This document shows positions 1 to 7,982 of a stretch of DNA of 53,396 nucleotides, piece by piece. A program made the position numbers and the translations under genes. Source of the stretch: Lachnospiraceae bacterium (GTDB lineage Bacteria; Bacillota; Clostridia; Lachnospirales; Lachnospiraceae); contig DNUZ01000006.1 in the NCBI GenBank assembly GCA_003507655.1, positions 38,969 to 92,364 on the forward strand. Direction: 5' to 3'. The notes beneath the pieces were generated by a model, which saw nothing but the letters and a program-made list of their open reading frames with translations, made no database searches and was not told where the DNA came from. Each line of letters begins with the position of its first letter. Positions within the stretch are counted from its first letter, which is position 1.

Positions 1-207
1 ATGAGAGAAGGAATCCATCCAGATTATTATCAGGCAACTGTTACATGTAACTGTGGAAACACATTTGTTACAGGTTCCACGAAGGAAGATATCCACGTAG
101 AAATCTGTTCCAAATGCCATCCGTTCTACACAGGTCAGCAGAAAGCTGCTCAGGCTCGTGGACGTATTGATAAGTTCAATAAGAAATACGGCATGGATAA
201 CAAATAG
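1..207 (+). CDS. rpmE: 50S ribosomal protein bL31
   Basis: This is a 68-residue protein of the large ribosomal subunit. It has the N-terminal [13 protein letters not shown] start and the cysteine pairs of the zinc-binding C+ form of bL31: CNCG near residue 16 and [10 protein letters not shown] near residue 36. The family motif HPFYTG is intact and the length is normal. The ATG is the first base of the window, so its SD and promoter cannot be seen. It is followed at once by a clear intrinsic terminator. The DUF1385, prmC and prfA genes downstream are a common Firmicute neighbourhood for rpmE. Confidence 0.97.
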   Translation: MREGIHPDYYQATVTCNCGNTFVTGSTKEDIHVEICSKCHPFYTGQQKAAQARGRIDKFNKKYGMDNK

Positions 208-222
208 ACATAGGTTGTTTGG

Positions 223-254
223 AAAGGTTGAGGTGTTTATCTCAACCTTTTTTT
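223..254 (+). terminator. Intrinsic terminator after rpmE
   Basis: There is a perfect 10-bp stem, AAAGGTTGAG at 223-232 with CTCAACCTTT at 241-250, an 8-nt loop, and a T-tract to 254. It separates rpmE from the following gene, and partial read-through is possible because the next ATG is only 16 nt away. Confidence 0.9.
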
Positions 255-269
255 AAGAAAGAGGAGACA

Positions 270-1205
270 ATGGGCTATTCCGGAATTGGTGGTCAGGCAG
301 TCATGGAAGGTGTAATGATGAAAAACGGTATTCATTATGCGGTGGCAGTCAGAAAGCCTGACAAAGAAATTGTGGTGGATGCACGGGAGTATCCCGGCAT
401 TGTCAAAAATCAGAAGATCAAAAAAATACCGATCTTGCGTGGTGTCATCAATTTTATCGATTCGCTGGTACTGGGCATGCGGACATTGATGTATTCCGCT
501 TCTTTTTTTGATGAAGAGGCAAAGGAATTGAGCGAAGAGGAGCAGAAGGCAAAGGAAAAGAAGGAAAGTGTGGCAATGGGGTTTACGGTCTTTTTGTCCG
601 TGATCCTTGCACTTGTAATTTTTATGCTTCTTCCATATGGACTATCGCTCTTTTTTAAAAAATGGATTGCTTCGCCGACGTTACTTGCGTTGATCGAAGG
701 TGTCATCCGCGTGGTTATTTTTTTCATATATATTGTTGCAATTACCTGCATGGAAGATATTAAGCGTGTATATATGTACCATGGAGCAGAGCATAAGTGC
801 ATCAACTGTGTGGAGCATGGACTGGATCTGAATGTCGAGAATGTGAAGAAGAGTTCAAGGTTTCATAAAAGATGCGGGACCAGTTTTTTGTTTCTGGTAG
901 TATTTATCAGCATTTTGTTTTTTGCATGTATCCGCACGGACTCGGCAATCTGGAGATTTTCACTCAGGATTCTCTTAGTGCCGGTGATCGCAGGAGTTGC
1001 ATATGAATTTCTACGTCTTGCAGGACGGAGTGAGAATGCTTTTGTGAATCTGCTCAGCAAGCCGGGACTCTGGTTTCAGAAGTTTACGACAAAAGAGCCG
1101 GATGAGGATATGATCGAGGTTGCCATTGCTTCGGTAGAGGCAGTGTTTGACTGGAAACCATATGTAGAAAAAGTACGCGGCGAAGGAGCAGCAGAAGCGG
1201 ACTGA
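270..1205 (+). CDS. DUF1385 family membrane protein
   Basis: This is a 311-residue integral membrane protein of the DUF1385 family, whose molecular function is not established. It begins MGYSGIGGQAVMEGVMM, a typical N-terminal signature of the family. Hydrophobic segments lie around residues 105-170 and 205-240, and a soluble YHGAEHKCINCVEHG motif lies between them. I placed the start at the ATG at 270, which has a GAGGAG SD at 261-266. An upstream in-frame TTG at 219 would force translation through the terminator stem. The gene lies between rpmE and prmC-prfA, a conserved arrangement in Clostridia. The histidine and cysteine residues suggest metal binding, but that is inference. Confidence 0.9.
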   Translation: MGYSGIGGQAVMEGVMMKNGIHYAVAVRKPDKEIVVDAREYPGIVKNQKIKKIPILRGVINFIDSLVLGMRTLMYSASFFDEEAKELSEEEQKAKEKKESVAMGFTVFLSVILALVIFMLLPYGLSLFFKKWIASPTLLALIEGVIRVVIFFIYIVAITCMEDIKRVYMYHGAEHKCINCVEHGLDLNVENVKKSSRFHKRCGTSFLFLVVFISILFFACIRTDSAIWRFSLRILLVPVIAGVAYEFLRLAGRSENAFVNLLSKPGLWFQKFTTKEPDEDMIEVAIASVEAVFDWKPYVEKVRGEGAAEAD

Positions 1206-1224
1206 GAGAAAAAGGAGAGGTCTT

Positions 1225-2052
1225 ATGAGATATCGTGAGGCATTAGCAGAGGGGACGGCAGCGCTTGAGAAAGCCGGAATTGAAACGGCAAGACTGGATG
1301 CGTGGTATCTGCTTGAGCATGTCTGTCATATCACAAGACAGTATTTTTATTTAAACGATACAGATGAATTAAAAGAAGAAGAACAGCAGGAATACGAACT
1401 TGCGATTGGAAAGCGGGCAGAGCGTGTGCCGTTACAATATATTATCGGGGAACAGGAATTTATGGGACTGACTTTTAAGGTCAATCCAAGTGTTCTGATC
1501 CCAAGACAGGATACGGAGATTTTAGTGGAAGAAATCTTAAAGATCTGCAAGCCGGATGCCCGTGTGCTGGATTTATGCACAGGTTCAGGCTGTATCATTA
1601 TCAGTATGGTACGGAATCTGCCGAATATAGAGGCGTATGGTGGAGATATTTCCCGTCAGGCAATCAATGCCGCAAAAGAAAATGCCAAGCTGAACCAGAC
1701 GGCAGTTATTTTTGAACGCAGTAATCTCTATGAGGCATTCAGCGGAAAGTTCGATGTGATCGTTTCGAATCCGCCTTATATCCCATCGGCAGAGATTCCG
1801 AATCTGATGCCGGAGGTGCGGGATTTTGAGCCTCATCAGGCATTAGACGGTTTAGAGGACGGACTGTATTTTTACCGGAAGATCATTGCAGGAAGTGTGG
1901 AATACTTAAACGAGGATGGCATCCTGTGTTTAGAGATCGGGTGTGAGCAGGCTTCTGCCGTAACGGAGATGATGAAGCATTTTGGATTTAAAGATATCAC
2001 GGTGGTGCAGGATTTAGCAGGATTAGACCGGGTGGTCCGTGGCCACTTGTAG
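1225..2052 (+). CDS. prmC: Peptide chain release factor N5-glutamine methyltransferase
   Basis: The 275-residue PrmC/HemK enzyme methylates the glutamine of the GGQ motif in release factors, using S-adenosylmethionine. A helical N-terminal domain (about 1-85) precedes the Rossmann-like methyltransferase domain. SAM motif I is DLCTGSG at 116-122, and the catalytic NPPY motif is at 182-185, which fixes the family. The ATG at 1225 follows an AAGGAGAG SD. The next gene is prfA, its substrate, in the usual prmC-prfA order seen in reverse or forward in many Firmicutes. Length is normal. Confidence 0.96.
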   Translation: MRYREALAEGTAALEKAGIETARLDAWYLLEHVCHITRQYFYLNDTDELKEEEQQEYELAIGKRAERVPLQYIIGEQEFMGLTFKVNPSVLIPRQDTEILVEEILKICKPDARVLDLCTGSGCIIISMVRNLPNIEAYGGDISRQAINAAKENAKLNQTAVIFERSNLYEAFSGKFDVIVSNPPYIPSAEIPNLMPEVRDFEPHQALDGLEDGLYFYRKIIAGSVEYLNEDGILCLEIGCEQASAVTEMMKHFGFKDITVVQDLAGLDRVVRGHL

Positions 2053-2111
2053 CGGAATTAGGGTGATATCGGATATGACACAGAAGGAAAGCAGAGAAAT
2101 GAGGTAGAGAT

Positions 2112-3185
2112 ATGTTTGACAGATTAGATGATACTTTGATGCGATATGAAGAAATGATGAATCAGCTTAGTGAGCCGGATGTTGCGAATGACCCAGAGCG
2201 TTTTAAAAGACTGATGAAGGAGCAAAGCGACCTGACACCGATCGTTGAGGCTTATAAGGAATACAAGCAGTGCAAACAGAATGTAGAGGATTCCCTTGCT
2301 ATGCTTGATGAGGAAAGCGACGAGGAAATGCGTGAGCTTGCCAAAGAGGAATTAAACGAGTCCAAGGCAAGGATTGAAGAATTAGAGCAGGAGTTAAAAG
2401 TTCTACTGCTTCCAAAAGACCCGAATGATGATAAGAATGTTATCGTAGAGATCCGTGCCGGTGCAGGCGGTGATGAGGCAGCACTTTTTGCAGCAGAGAT
2501 TTACCGTATGTATGTACACTATGCTGAGAGTCAGCGTTGGAAGGTTGAGACCTTAGAAATGGAAGAAATCGGAATCGGTGGTATGAAATCTGTAAACTTT
2601 ATGATTACAGGACAGGGTGCTTATTCTAAGATGAAATACGAGTCCGGCGTACACCGTGTACAGCGTGTACCTGAGACAGAGTCCGGTGGACGTATCCACA
2701 CTTCAACGATTACGGTTGCGGTTATGCCGGAGGCAGAGGAAGTGGATGTAGAGATCGATGAAAAAGATGTCCGTATTGATGTTATGCGTGCTTCCGGAAA
2801 CGGTGGACAGTGTGTCAATACCACGGACTCCGCGGTACGTCTGACCCATTATCCGACCGGTATTGTTATTTACAGCCAGACGGAAAAATCCCAGATCCAG
2901 AATAAGGCGAAGGCATTTGCCCTTTTGCGTGCAAAACTTTACGATATGGAGTGCCAGAAGGCTCACGATGCAGAGGCAGAAGCCAGAAGAAGCCAGATCG
3001 GAACAGGGGATCGTTCCGAGAAGATCAGAACCTACAATTTCCCACAGGGTCGTGTGACCGACCACCGTATCAACCTGACCTTGTACAAACTTGACAAGAT
3101 TATGAACGGGGATATCCAGGAAATCATTGATGCATGTATTGCAGCCGACCAGGCGAAGAAGCTAGCGAAGATGGGCGAGGAATAG
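2112..3185 (+). CDS. prfA: Peptide chain release factor 1
   Basis: RF1 recognises UAA and UAG stop codons and triggers peptide release. The 357-residue protein has the normal length. It carries the PXT-type codon-recognition tripeptide as PET at 187-189 and the catalytic GGQ at 231-233 inside GNGGQCVNT. The PET tripeptide rather than an SPF-type motif supports RF1 over RF2. The SD is the GAGGTAGAG just before the ATG. A strong terminator follows at 3193-3231, so this is the end of the operon. PrmC, encoded just upstream, modifies its GGQ glutamine. Confidence 0.97.
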   Translation: MFDRLDDTLMRYEEMMNQLSEPDVANDPERFKRLMKEQSDLTPIVEAYKEYKQCKQNVEDSLAMLDEESDEEMRELAKEELNESKARIEELEQELKVLLLPKDPNDDKNVIVEIRAGAGGDEAALFAAEIYRMYVHYAESQRWKVETLEMEEIGIGGMKSVNFMITGQGAYSKMKYESGVHRVQRVPETESGGRIHTSTITVAVMPEAEEVDVEIDEKDVRIDVMRASGNGGQCVNTTDSAVRLTHYPTGIVIYSQTEKSQIQNKAKAFALLRAKLYDMECQKAHDAEAEARRSQIGTGDRSEKIRTYNFPQGRVTDHRINLTLYKLDKIMNGDIQEIIDACIAADQAKKLAKMGEE

Positions 3186-3192
3186 AAGATAT

Positions 3193-3231
3193 AAAAAACG
3201 GTCTTTGACATAGGTCAGGGGTCGTTTTTTT
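3193..3231 (+). terminator. Intrinsic terminator after prfA
   Basis: The stem starts AAAAAACGGTCTTTGAC and returns as GTCAGGGGTCGTTTTTT around a 4-nt ATAG loop. Several pairs are G-T wobbles. The 3' arm ends in the T-tract. It closes the rpmE-prmC-prfA region. Confidence 0.88.
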
Positions 3232-3312
3232 ATGTATTTATTTATAAATAAAAGAGAATAAAAAAGGACATAATTATGGTAGAATTAAACCATAGATAAG
3301 GAAATTTATACG

Positions 3313-3354
3313 ATGCCACAAATAATTCCAATTAAAGATTTGAAGAATAAATAG
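3313..3354 (+). pseudogene. Relic of a Phd/YefM-type antitoxin start
   Basis: The 13 codons MPQIIPIKDLKNK then TAG match the characteristic N-terminus of Phd/YefM-like antitoxins of Clostridia, which usually begin MPxIIPIxDLRNT. The rest of the gene is missing: the reading frame stops at once and no continuation is seen in any frame before the next promoter. It lies 69 nt upstream of a complete antitoxin-toxin pair of a related type. The similarity is short, so chance resemblance cannot be excluded. An inverted repeat, TATGGT at 3275-3280 with ACCATA at 3289-3294, lies just upstream and could be its old operator. Confidence 0.55.
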
Positions 3355-3362
3355 AAAGAAAC

Positions 3363-3391
3363 TTGATGCTGTAGGCAAATTAAGATATAAT
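3363..3391 (+). promoter_or_regulatory. Sigma-A promoter of the toxin-antitoxin pair
   Basis: TTGATG at 3363-3368 and TATAAT at 3386-3391 are separated by 17 bp. The predicted start lies about 25 nt before the antitoxin ATG, leaving room for the GAGGGG SD at 3408-3413. A second TATAAT at 3397-3402 may contribute. Confidence 0.75.
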
Positions 3392-3422
3392 ATGACTATA
3401 ATAGAAAGAGGGGTGATTTTCT

Positions 3423-3701
3423 ATGTATACATTACAGGAAACAATAAGACCATCAGCGGATTTACGAAATCATTATAGTGAGATTTCCAAGCAATGCCGG
3501 GAAGGGAAAGAAGCAGTTATTATAACCGTAAATGGACGCGGAGATACAGTATCTCTTTCATATGAGGAATATAAACACATGAAGTCCCGAATTGAGTTAT
3601 TAGAAATTTTAGCGGAAGCAGAGAATGATGTAAAGAATGGTAGAGTTGCACCAATCAACGAAACATTTGACGATTTAAGACAACTGTTGCAGGAGGGCTA
3701 G
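3423..3701 (+). CDS. Type II antitoxin, Phd/YefM family
   Basis: This 92-residue protein has the Phd/YefM layout. It has an N-terminal DNA-binding half with RPSADLRNHYSEISKQCR, then VIITVNGRGDTVSLSYEEYKHM, the classic strand-turn-helix of the family. A C-terminal acidic helix would wrap the toxin. Such antitoxins neutralise the partner toxin and autorepress the operon. The start is ATG with a GAGGGG SD. The SD for the toxin (AGGAGGG at 3691-3697) lies inside the last codons of this gene, so the pair is translationally linked. The gene sits in a small accessory patch between the prfA operon and the sensor operon. Confidence 0.88.
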   Translation: MYTLQETIRPSADLRNHYSEISKQCREGKEAVIITVNGRGDTVSLSYEEYKHMKSRIELLEILAEAENDVKNGRVAPINETFDDLRQLLQEG

Positions 3702-3705
3702 TTTT

Positions 3706-4023
3706 TTGAAATATAAAGTTATTCGCACTGAAACAGCAGATGTCCAGATCAGAAAAATTATTTTATATATAGCTGAAAATTTTGGCAATGCAGTTGCATT
3801 AGAAAAGTTAAAAAAATTGGAACAAAGTATTTTGGATTTAGGGGATAATCCGTTTAAAGGAGTAGAACCTCGTTATTTAGTGTTAAAAAGGCAGGGATAT
3901 AAAGTACTGATACTTGAGAAAAATATAGTATTTTATAAAGTGGATGAGCAAAAGAAAGAAGTTATTGTTTATGCCGTTGTAGACCAGAGACAGGATTATT
4001 TAAACATTATCAGAGGGTTATAA
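3706..4023 (+). CDS. Type II toxin, RelE/ParE superfamily
   Basis: The 105-residue protein has the RelE/ParE fold signature: an initial beta strand (KYKVIRTETADVQIRKI), two helices, then RYLVLKRQGYKVLI, NIVFYKVDEQ and EVIVYAVVDQRQDY. Members are either ribosome-dependent mRNA interferases (RelE) or gyrase poisons (ParE). The sequence alone does not settle which, though the YLVLKRQGYKVLILEK stretch resembles RelE-like clostridial toxins. The start is TTG at 3706, chosen because AGGAGGG lies 8 nt upstream. The gap after the antitoxin stop is 4 nt. Low GC compared with the flanking housekeeping genes fits horizontal transfer. Confidence 0.85.
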   Translation: MKYKVIRTETADVQIRKIILYIAENFGNAVALEKLKKLEQSILDLGDNPFKGVEPRYLVLKRQGYKVLILEKNIVFYKVDEQKKEVIVYAVVDQRQDYLNIIRGL

Positions 4024-4124
4024 TTGCAATCAAAAGAAAAAGCCATTTTCTACCAATAAGTAAAAATTTCCGGTCTGCCAGACTTCATAAATACGGGATA
4101 AGCCAAGCATTAAGGAGAGATAAG

Positions 4125-4319
4125 ATGCAGTACACGAGTCATTACCGGTCGCCGATCGGAAATATTTTATTAGCGGCAGATGAGATCGGTCTGACCGGAC
4201 TATGGTTTGAAGGGCAGAAATATTTTGCACTCTATTTAGACAAAGAGCATATAGAAAAAGAGATCCCGGTTTTGTGCAATTTGTCAGCACTAAGTTGTGA
4301 GCCGCCTTTAACAACATAA
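4125..4319 (+). pseudogene. ogt: Truncated methylated-DNA-protein cysteine methyltransferase
   Basis: The first about 46 residues, starting MQYTSHYRSPIGNILLAADE and continuing LTGLWFEGQKYF, are the N-terminal ribonuclease-like domain of Ogt-type alkyltransferases. The sequence then ends in an unrelated tail (CNLSALSCEPPLTT) and a stop at residue 65. The whole catalytic domain is missing, including the PCHR active-site cysteine, and no remnant is visible before the next gene. The SD AGGAGAG and ATG are still present, so a non-functional peptide could be made. It lies just behind the toxin gene, and the accessory insertion may have caused the loss. Confidence 0.8.
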
Positions 4320-4429
4320 TCCTATAAAAAGTGCAAAAAAAGATATTCATAATTGTAATTGCAGCTCATTTAATTTACAATAGTTAGCAGGGAATCAAAA
4401 AAAAGAATGTTTAAGTAATGGAGAGAAAA

Positions 4430-7400
4430 ATGAGTGAAAAAAAATGGTATAAGATAAGCCTGTTTGTAGGGATCTGCGTATTGATCAACTATGCAGGTAA
4501 GATTTTTGCACAAAATTTGCAGCTGCCGTTGTTTTTAGATTCGTTTGGAACGGTGGTGGCTGCCTATGTATTAGGACCGTTATGTGGGGCAATGGTCGGT
4601 ATGACGGTCAATATCATCTATGGGATCCTATATTCCTGGACGTACATGTTTTATGCTGTAGTCAGTGCTATCGTTGCAGTGACGGTCGGAATATGTGCAA
4701 GAAAAGGATATCTGAAAAATCTGTTTGGTACGCTGTCTATCAGCTTTCTAACAACAATTCTGTCAGTAGTTTTATCAGTTCCGTTTAATTATATGTATTT
4801 CGATGGTTACACCAATAATAAGTGGGGTGACGGTGTCATCAATGCGTTAGAAAGAATGGGATTTAATCCGATCATCAGTCACTGCGCCGGAGAATTCTAT
4901 CTGGATTTTTTAGATAAAGTCATTACGATCGTACTACTGTTCTTGCTGATACGTTTTTATAAGAGCAGAAAAAAAGTGCAAAAAAATGCAGTGATCGGAA
5001 TCCTGTTGTGTCTGACCCTTGGAGCTTCGCTGTTTCAGGGAATGGGGGCAGCAGTTTCGGTGCATGCAAAGGAGAAAAAAGAGGTACAGGAAGAGAACAA
5101 TTATAATACATATCTTCAGACAATCTATGGAAGAGAAAATGGGATTCCGGGCGGCTGTGCAAATGATATCGTGCAGACGAATGACGGAGTGCTCTGGATT
5201 GGAACCTATGGCGGACTGTACCGCTATAACGGTTCGGAATTCCGGTGGGTGGATGAATATGAATCGGTAAAGACAGTCAACTGTCTTTATACAGATGAGG
5301 AAGGCAGGCTCTGGGTTGGAACAAATGACAGCGGAGTGTCAATTTTTATCAACGAGAGCATCGCAAATGTAGTATCAGAAAAAGAAGGGTTGTCCTCCGA
5401 TTCGGTACGCTGTATCACACAGAGTTCCGATGGCGAGTATTATGTGGGCACGTCGAGTGAGCTGTCTGTCGTAACACTTTCAGGCGGACTTTCCGTAAAA
5501 CGTACCATTTCAGAAGTAACCTATGCAGAGAGCATAGACGCAGATAAGAACGGCAATGTAGCCGTAGTAGCAGATGAGGGAAAGCTGTTTTTGATACAGG
5601 GTGGAAAAGTAACAGCATCCTATCAGCCGTTGGATGAGTCGGCATATGTCTGTTGTCTTTTTCAGGATGAACTGCTGTATGTCGGAACTTCAAAAAATCA
5701 GATTGATGTGTATTCCGTGCAGGGAGAAACATTAGAATATCAAAAAAGTATTACCTGCGGAGAACTTTCAAATATCAATTCCCTGTATCCATACGAAGAT
5801 ACTATATTTGTCTGCGCCGATAACGGAGTAGGGTATATAGAAAAAAAGAAAGAGTTTCAGGCAGTGGAAATGAAACAATTTAACAGTTCCATTGACCATA
5901 TGTTAGTGGATTATCAGGATAACCTCTGGTTTACTTCCTCGCGTTTAGGAGTCATGCGGATGAGTAAATCCATATTTCAGGATATCCATTATGAAGCAGC
6001 AGCGGATGAAAAAATCGTAAATGCAGTGACCGAATGGCAGGGAGAGCTTTACATCGGAACGGACAAAGGACTGAAAATTGTCGATACCAAAACCGGAGCA
6101 GGCATTACGAATGAATGGACAGAACTATTAAGCGATGCCAGAATACGAAGCTTTATGGTTGACCGTAAGGGAAATCTTTGGGCGTGTACAACCGGAAAAG
6201 GTGCTATCGAGATTGAAAAAAACGGTCAATATACGATCTATAATTCGGAAAATGGTGTGAGCAGCGACAAGATCCGTACAACTATCGAATTAAAGAATGG
6301 GGATATTTTAGCGGCAGGGGATGCCGGACTTACTTATATCAAAGGCGGAAAAGTTCTGCAAAATATCGGGGAAAAAGATGGATTATTAAATCCGAAGATG
6401 CTCTGTACCTTAGAACTTGAGGACGGAACGATTTTAGCGGGTACGGATGGAAACGGGATTGAAGTCATCAAAGACGGTAAAGTGTCAGCAAAATATGGAA
6501 AGGCAGAAGGATTAAGTTCGGAGGTCATCCTTCGTATGGTTGCCGATGAAGATGGAGGAGGAGTCTTTATCGTAACCAGTAACAGTATCTGTTATATGGA
6601 ATCCGACCGGTCTATCAGGATATTAGATAATTTTCCATATTTTAATAACTATGATCTGGTAGAAAATAAAAACGGAATGTTGTTCGTACCGGGTTCTGCC
6701 GGAATCTATGTGGTTGATAAAAAAGACTTGTTAGATGGAAAAGAAGTAGAGTATCAGCTTTTAAACAGTAAATCGGGACTTGAAAATGCATTGACACCGA
6801 ATGCATGGAATTATGTGGACCAGGACGAAAATCTCTATTTTTCCACAGACAACGGAGTGACCTGCATGAACCTGAACCACTATAATGCGTCAACACGTTC
6901 TTACCGTATGCAGATGAAATCCGTAGAGATCGACGGTGCCCGCCATTCGGTAAAAAGAGGTGAACCACTCTATGTAGAGCGTGGAGCAGAGACCATTGAG
7001 ATTTTTCCGGAGATCATCAACTATTCCGTATATAAGCCGTATGTCAGTGTATATTTAGAAGGCTATGATAAAGCACCAAAAGTCATGCAGCAGGGCGAAT
7101 TGTCCAGTGTGATCTATACGAATCTTCCGGTAGGCAGTTATACCTTCCATTTAGCCGTGTTAGACAGCAAAGATCAGAGCGTACAGGTAGAAAGTACTTA
7201 TCAGATCATCAAAAAAGCAGAGATATATGATAATTGGTGGTTTATGCTGTATATGGTAGCAGTTTTTGCGATCGCAGTCACTTATCTGACCTGGCTGGTA
7301 TTCCATACGCAGGTACAGAGAACGCTGAACATACAGAAGCGGGAATTAGAACTGGTGAAAAAACAGTTAGAGATGGGAAATGAAACGGTTCTGACCATCG

Positions 7401-7981
7401 CGCGTACCGTGGATGCAAAGGATGTCAACACCAGCCAGCATTCTGCGAGAGTAGCGGAGTATTCCGTTATGATCGGAAAAGAATTAGGCTTTGATGAACA
7501 AAAATGCAGCGAACTGAAACGTGCGGCATTGCTTCATGATATTGGAAAAATCGGAATCCCGGACCGGATCTTAAATAAGCCGGAGCGACTGACAGACGAA
7601 GAGTATAAGGAGATGAAATCCCACGTTGTCAAAGGTGGAGAAATTTTAAAGAGTTTTACGCTGATAGACAATATCGAAGAGGGAGCGTTGTACCATCATG
7701 AGCGGTATGACGGAAAAGGCTATGTGCATGGCTTAAAGGGAGAAGAAATTCCATTAAATGCCAGAATTATTGGAATTGCAGATGCATTTGATGCAATGAC
7801 TGCAAACAGAGTCTATCGAAAGAAGCTGGATATGGATTTTGTGCTAGGCGAGCTGAAAAAAGGCAGGGGAACACAGTTCGATCCACAGCTTACCGACATC
7901 ATGCTCCATTTGATCGAAACCGGGCAGATCGATATGCAGCGCCTGTATGACAATGCAAATGTGAAAGAGGAGGAAGAATAG
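4430..7981 (+). CDS. Membrane beta-propeller sensor with HD-GYP domain
   Basis: This 1183-residue protein has several parts. Residues 1-200 hold about six membrane segments resembling an ECF-S/substrate-binding integral membrane module. Roughly 215-800 carry repeated blades of the two-component-regulator propeller type (for example NDGVLWIGTYGGLYRYNG and EEGRLWVGTNDSGV). A Y_Y_Y-like domain follows at about 840-905, then a TM helix near 935-960, a short coiled coil and an HD-GYP domain. The metal-binding HD is at 1036-1037 (LLHDIGKIGIPD) and HHERYDGKGY begins at 1089; the GYP triad reads GYV. HD-GYP domains usually hydrolyse cyclic di-GMP. I chose the ATG at 4430, 4 nt after a GGAGAG SD, over the ATG at 4418. 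It is co-transcribed with the BMP-family gene, one base away. Confidence 0.88.
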   Translation: MSEKKWYKISLFVGICVLINYAGKIFAQNLQLPLFLDSFGTVVAAYVLGPLCGAMVGMTVNIIYGILYSWTYMFYAVVSAIVAVTVGICARKGYLKNLFGTLSISFLTTILSVVLSVPFNYMYFDGYTNNKWGDGVINALERMGFNPIISHCAGEFYLDFLDKVITIVLLFLLIRFYKSRKKVQKNAVIGILLCLTLGASLFQGMGAAVSVHAKEKKEVQEENNYNTYLQTIYGRENGIPGGCANDIVQTNDGVLWIGTYGGLYRYNGSEFRWVDEYESVKTVNCLYTDEEGRLWVGTNDSGVSIFINESIANVVSEKEGLSSDSVRCITQSSDGEYYVGTSSELSVVTLSGGLSVKRTISEVTYAESIDADKNGNVAVVADEGKLFLIQGGKVTASYQPLDESAYVCCLFQDELLYVGTSKNQIDVYSVQGETLEYQKSITCGELSNINSLYPYEDTIFVCADNGVGYIEKKKEFQAVEMKQFNSSIDHMLVDYQDNLWFTSSRLGVMRMSKSIFQDIHYEAAADEKIVNAVTEWQGELYIGTDKGLKIVDTKTGAGITNEWTELLSDARIRSFMVDRKGNLWACTTGKGAIEIEKNGQYTIYNSENGVSSDKIRTTIELKNGDILAAGDAGLTYIKGGKVLQNIGEKDGLLNPKMLCTLELEDGTILAGTDGNGIEVIKDGKVSAKYGKAEGLSSEVILRMVADEDGGGVFIVTSNSICYMESDRSIRILDNFPYFNNYDLVENKNGMLFVPGSAGIYVVDKKDLLDGKEVEYQLLNSKSGLENALTPNAWNYVDQDENLYFSTDNGVTCMNLNHYNASTRSYRMQMKSVEIDGARHSVKRGEPLYVERGAETIEIFPEIINYSVYKPYVSVYLEGYDKAPKVMQQGELSSVIYTNLPVGSYTFHLAVLDSKDQSVQVESTYQIIKKAEIYDNWWFMLYMVAVFAIAVTYLTWLVFHTQVQRTLNIQKRELELVKKQLEMGNETVLTIARTVDAKDVNTSQHSARVAEYSVMIGKELGFDEQKCSELKRAALLHDIGKIGIPDRILNKPERLTDEEYKEMKSHVVKGGEILKSFTLIDNIEEGALYHHERYDGKGYVHGLKGEEIPLNARIIGIADAFDAMTANRVYRKKLDMDFVLGELKKGRGTQFDPQLTDIMLHLIETGQIDMQRLYDNANVKEEEE

Positions 7982-7982
7982 T

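Noticed and set aside
4030..4350. A 106-codon minus-strand frame across the toxin-to-ogt gap
   Set aside because: It is antisense to the ogt fragment, has no SD and no recognisable domain, while the plus strand carries clear ogt similarity.
4320..4429. A possible c-di-GMP riboswitch before the HD-GYP gene
   Set aside because: I searched the leader for the conserved GEMM-type elements and saw none; only a weak 7-bp inverted repeat (ATTGTAA and TTACAAT) is present.
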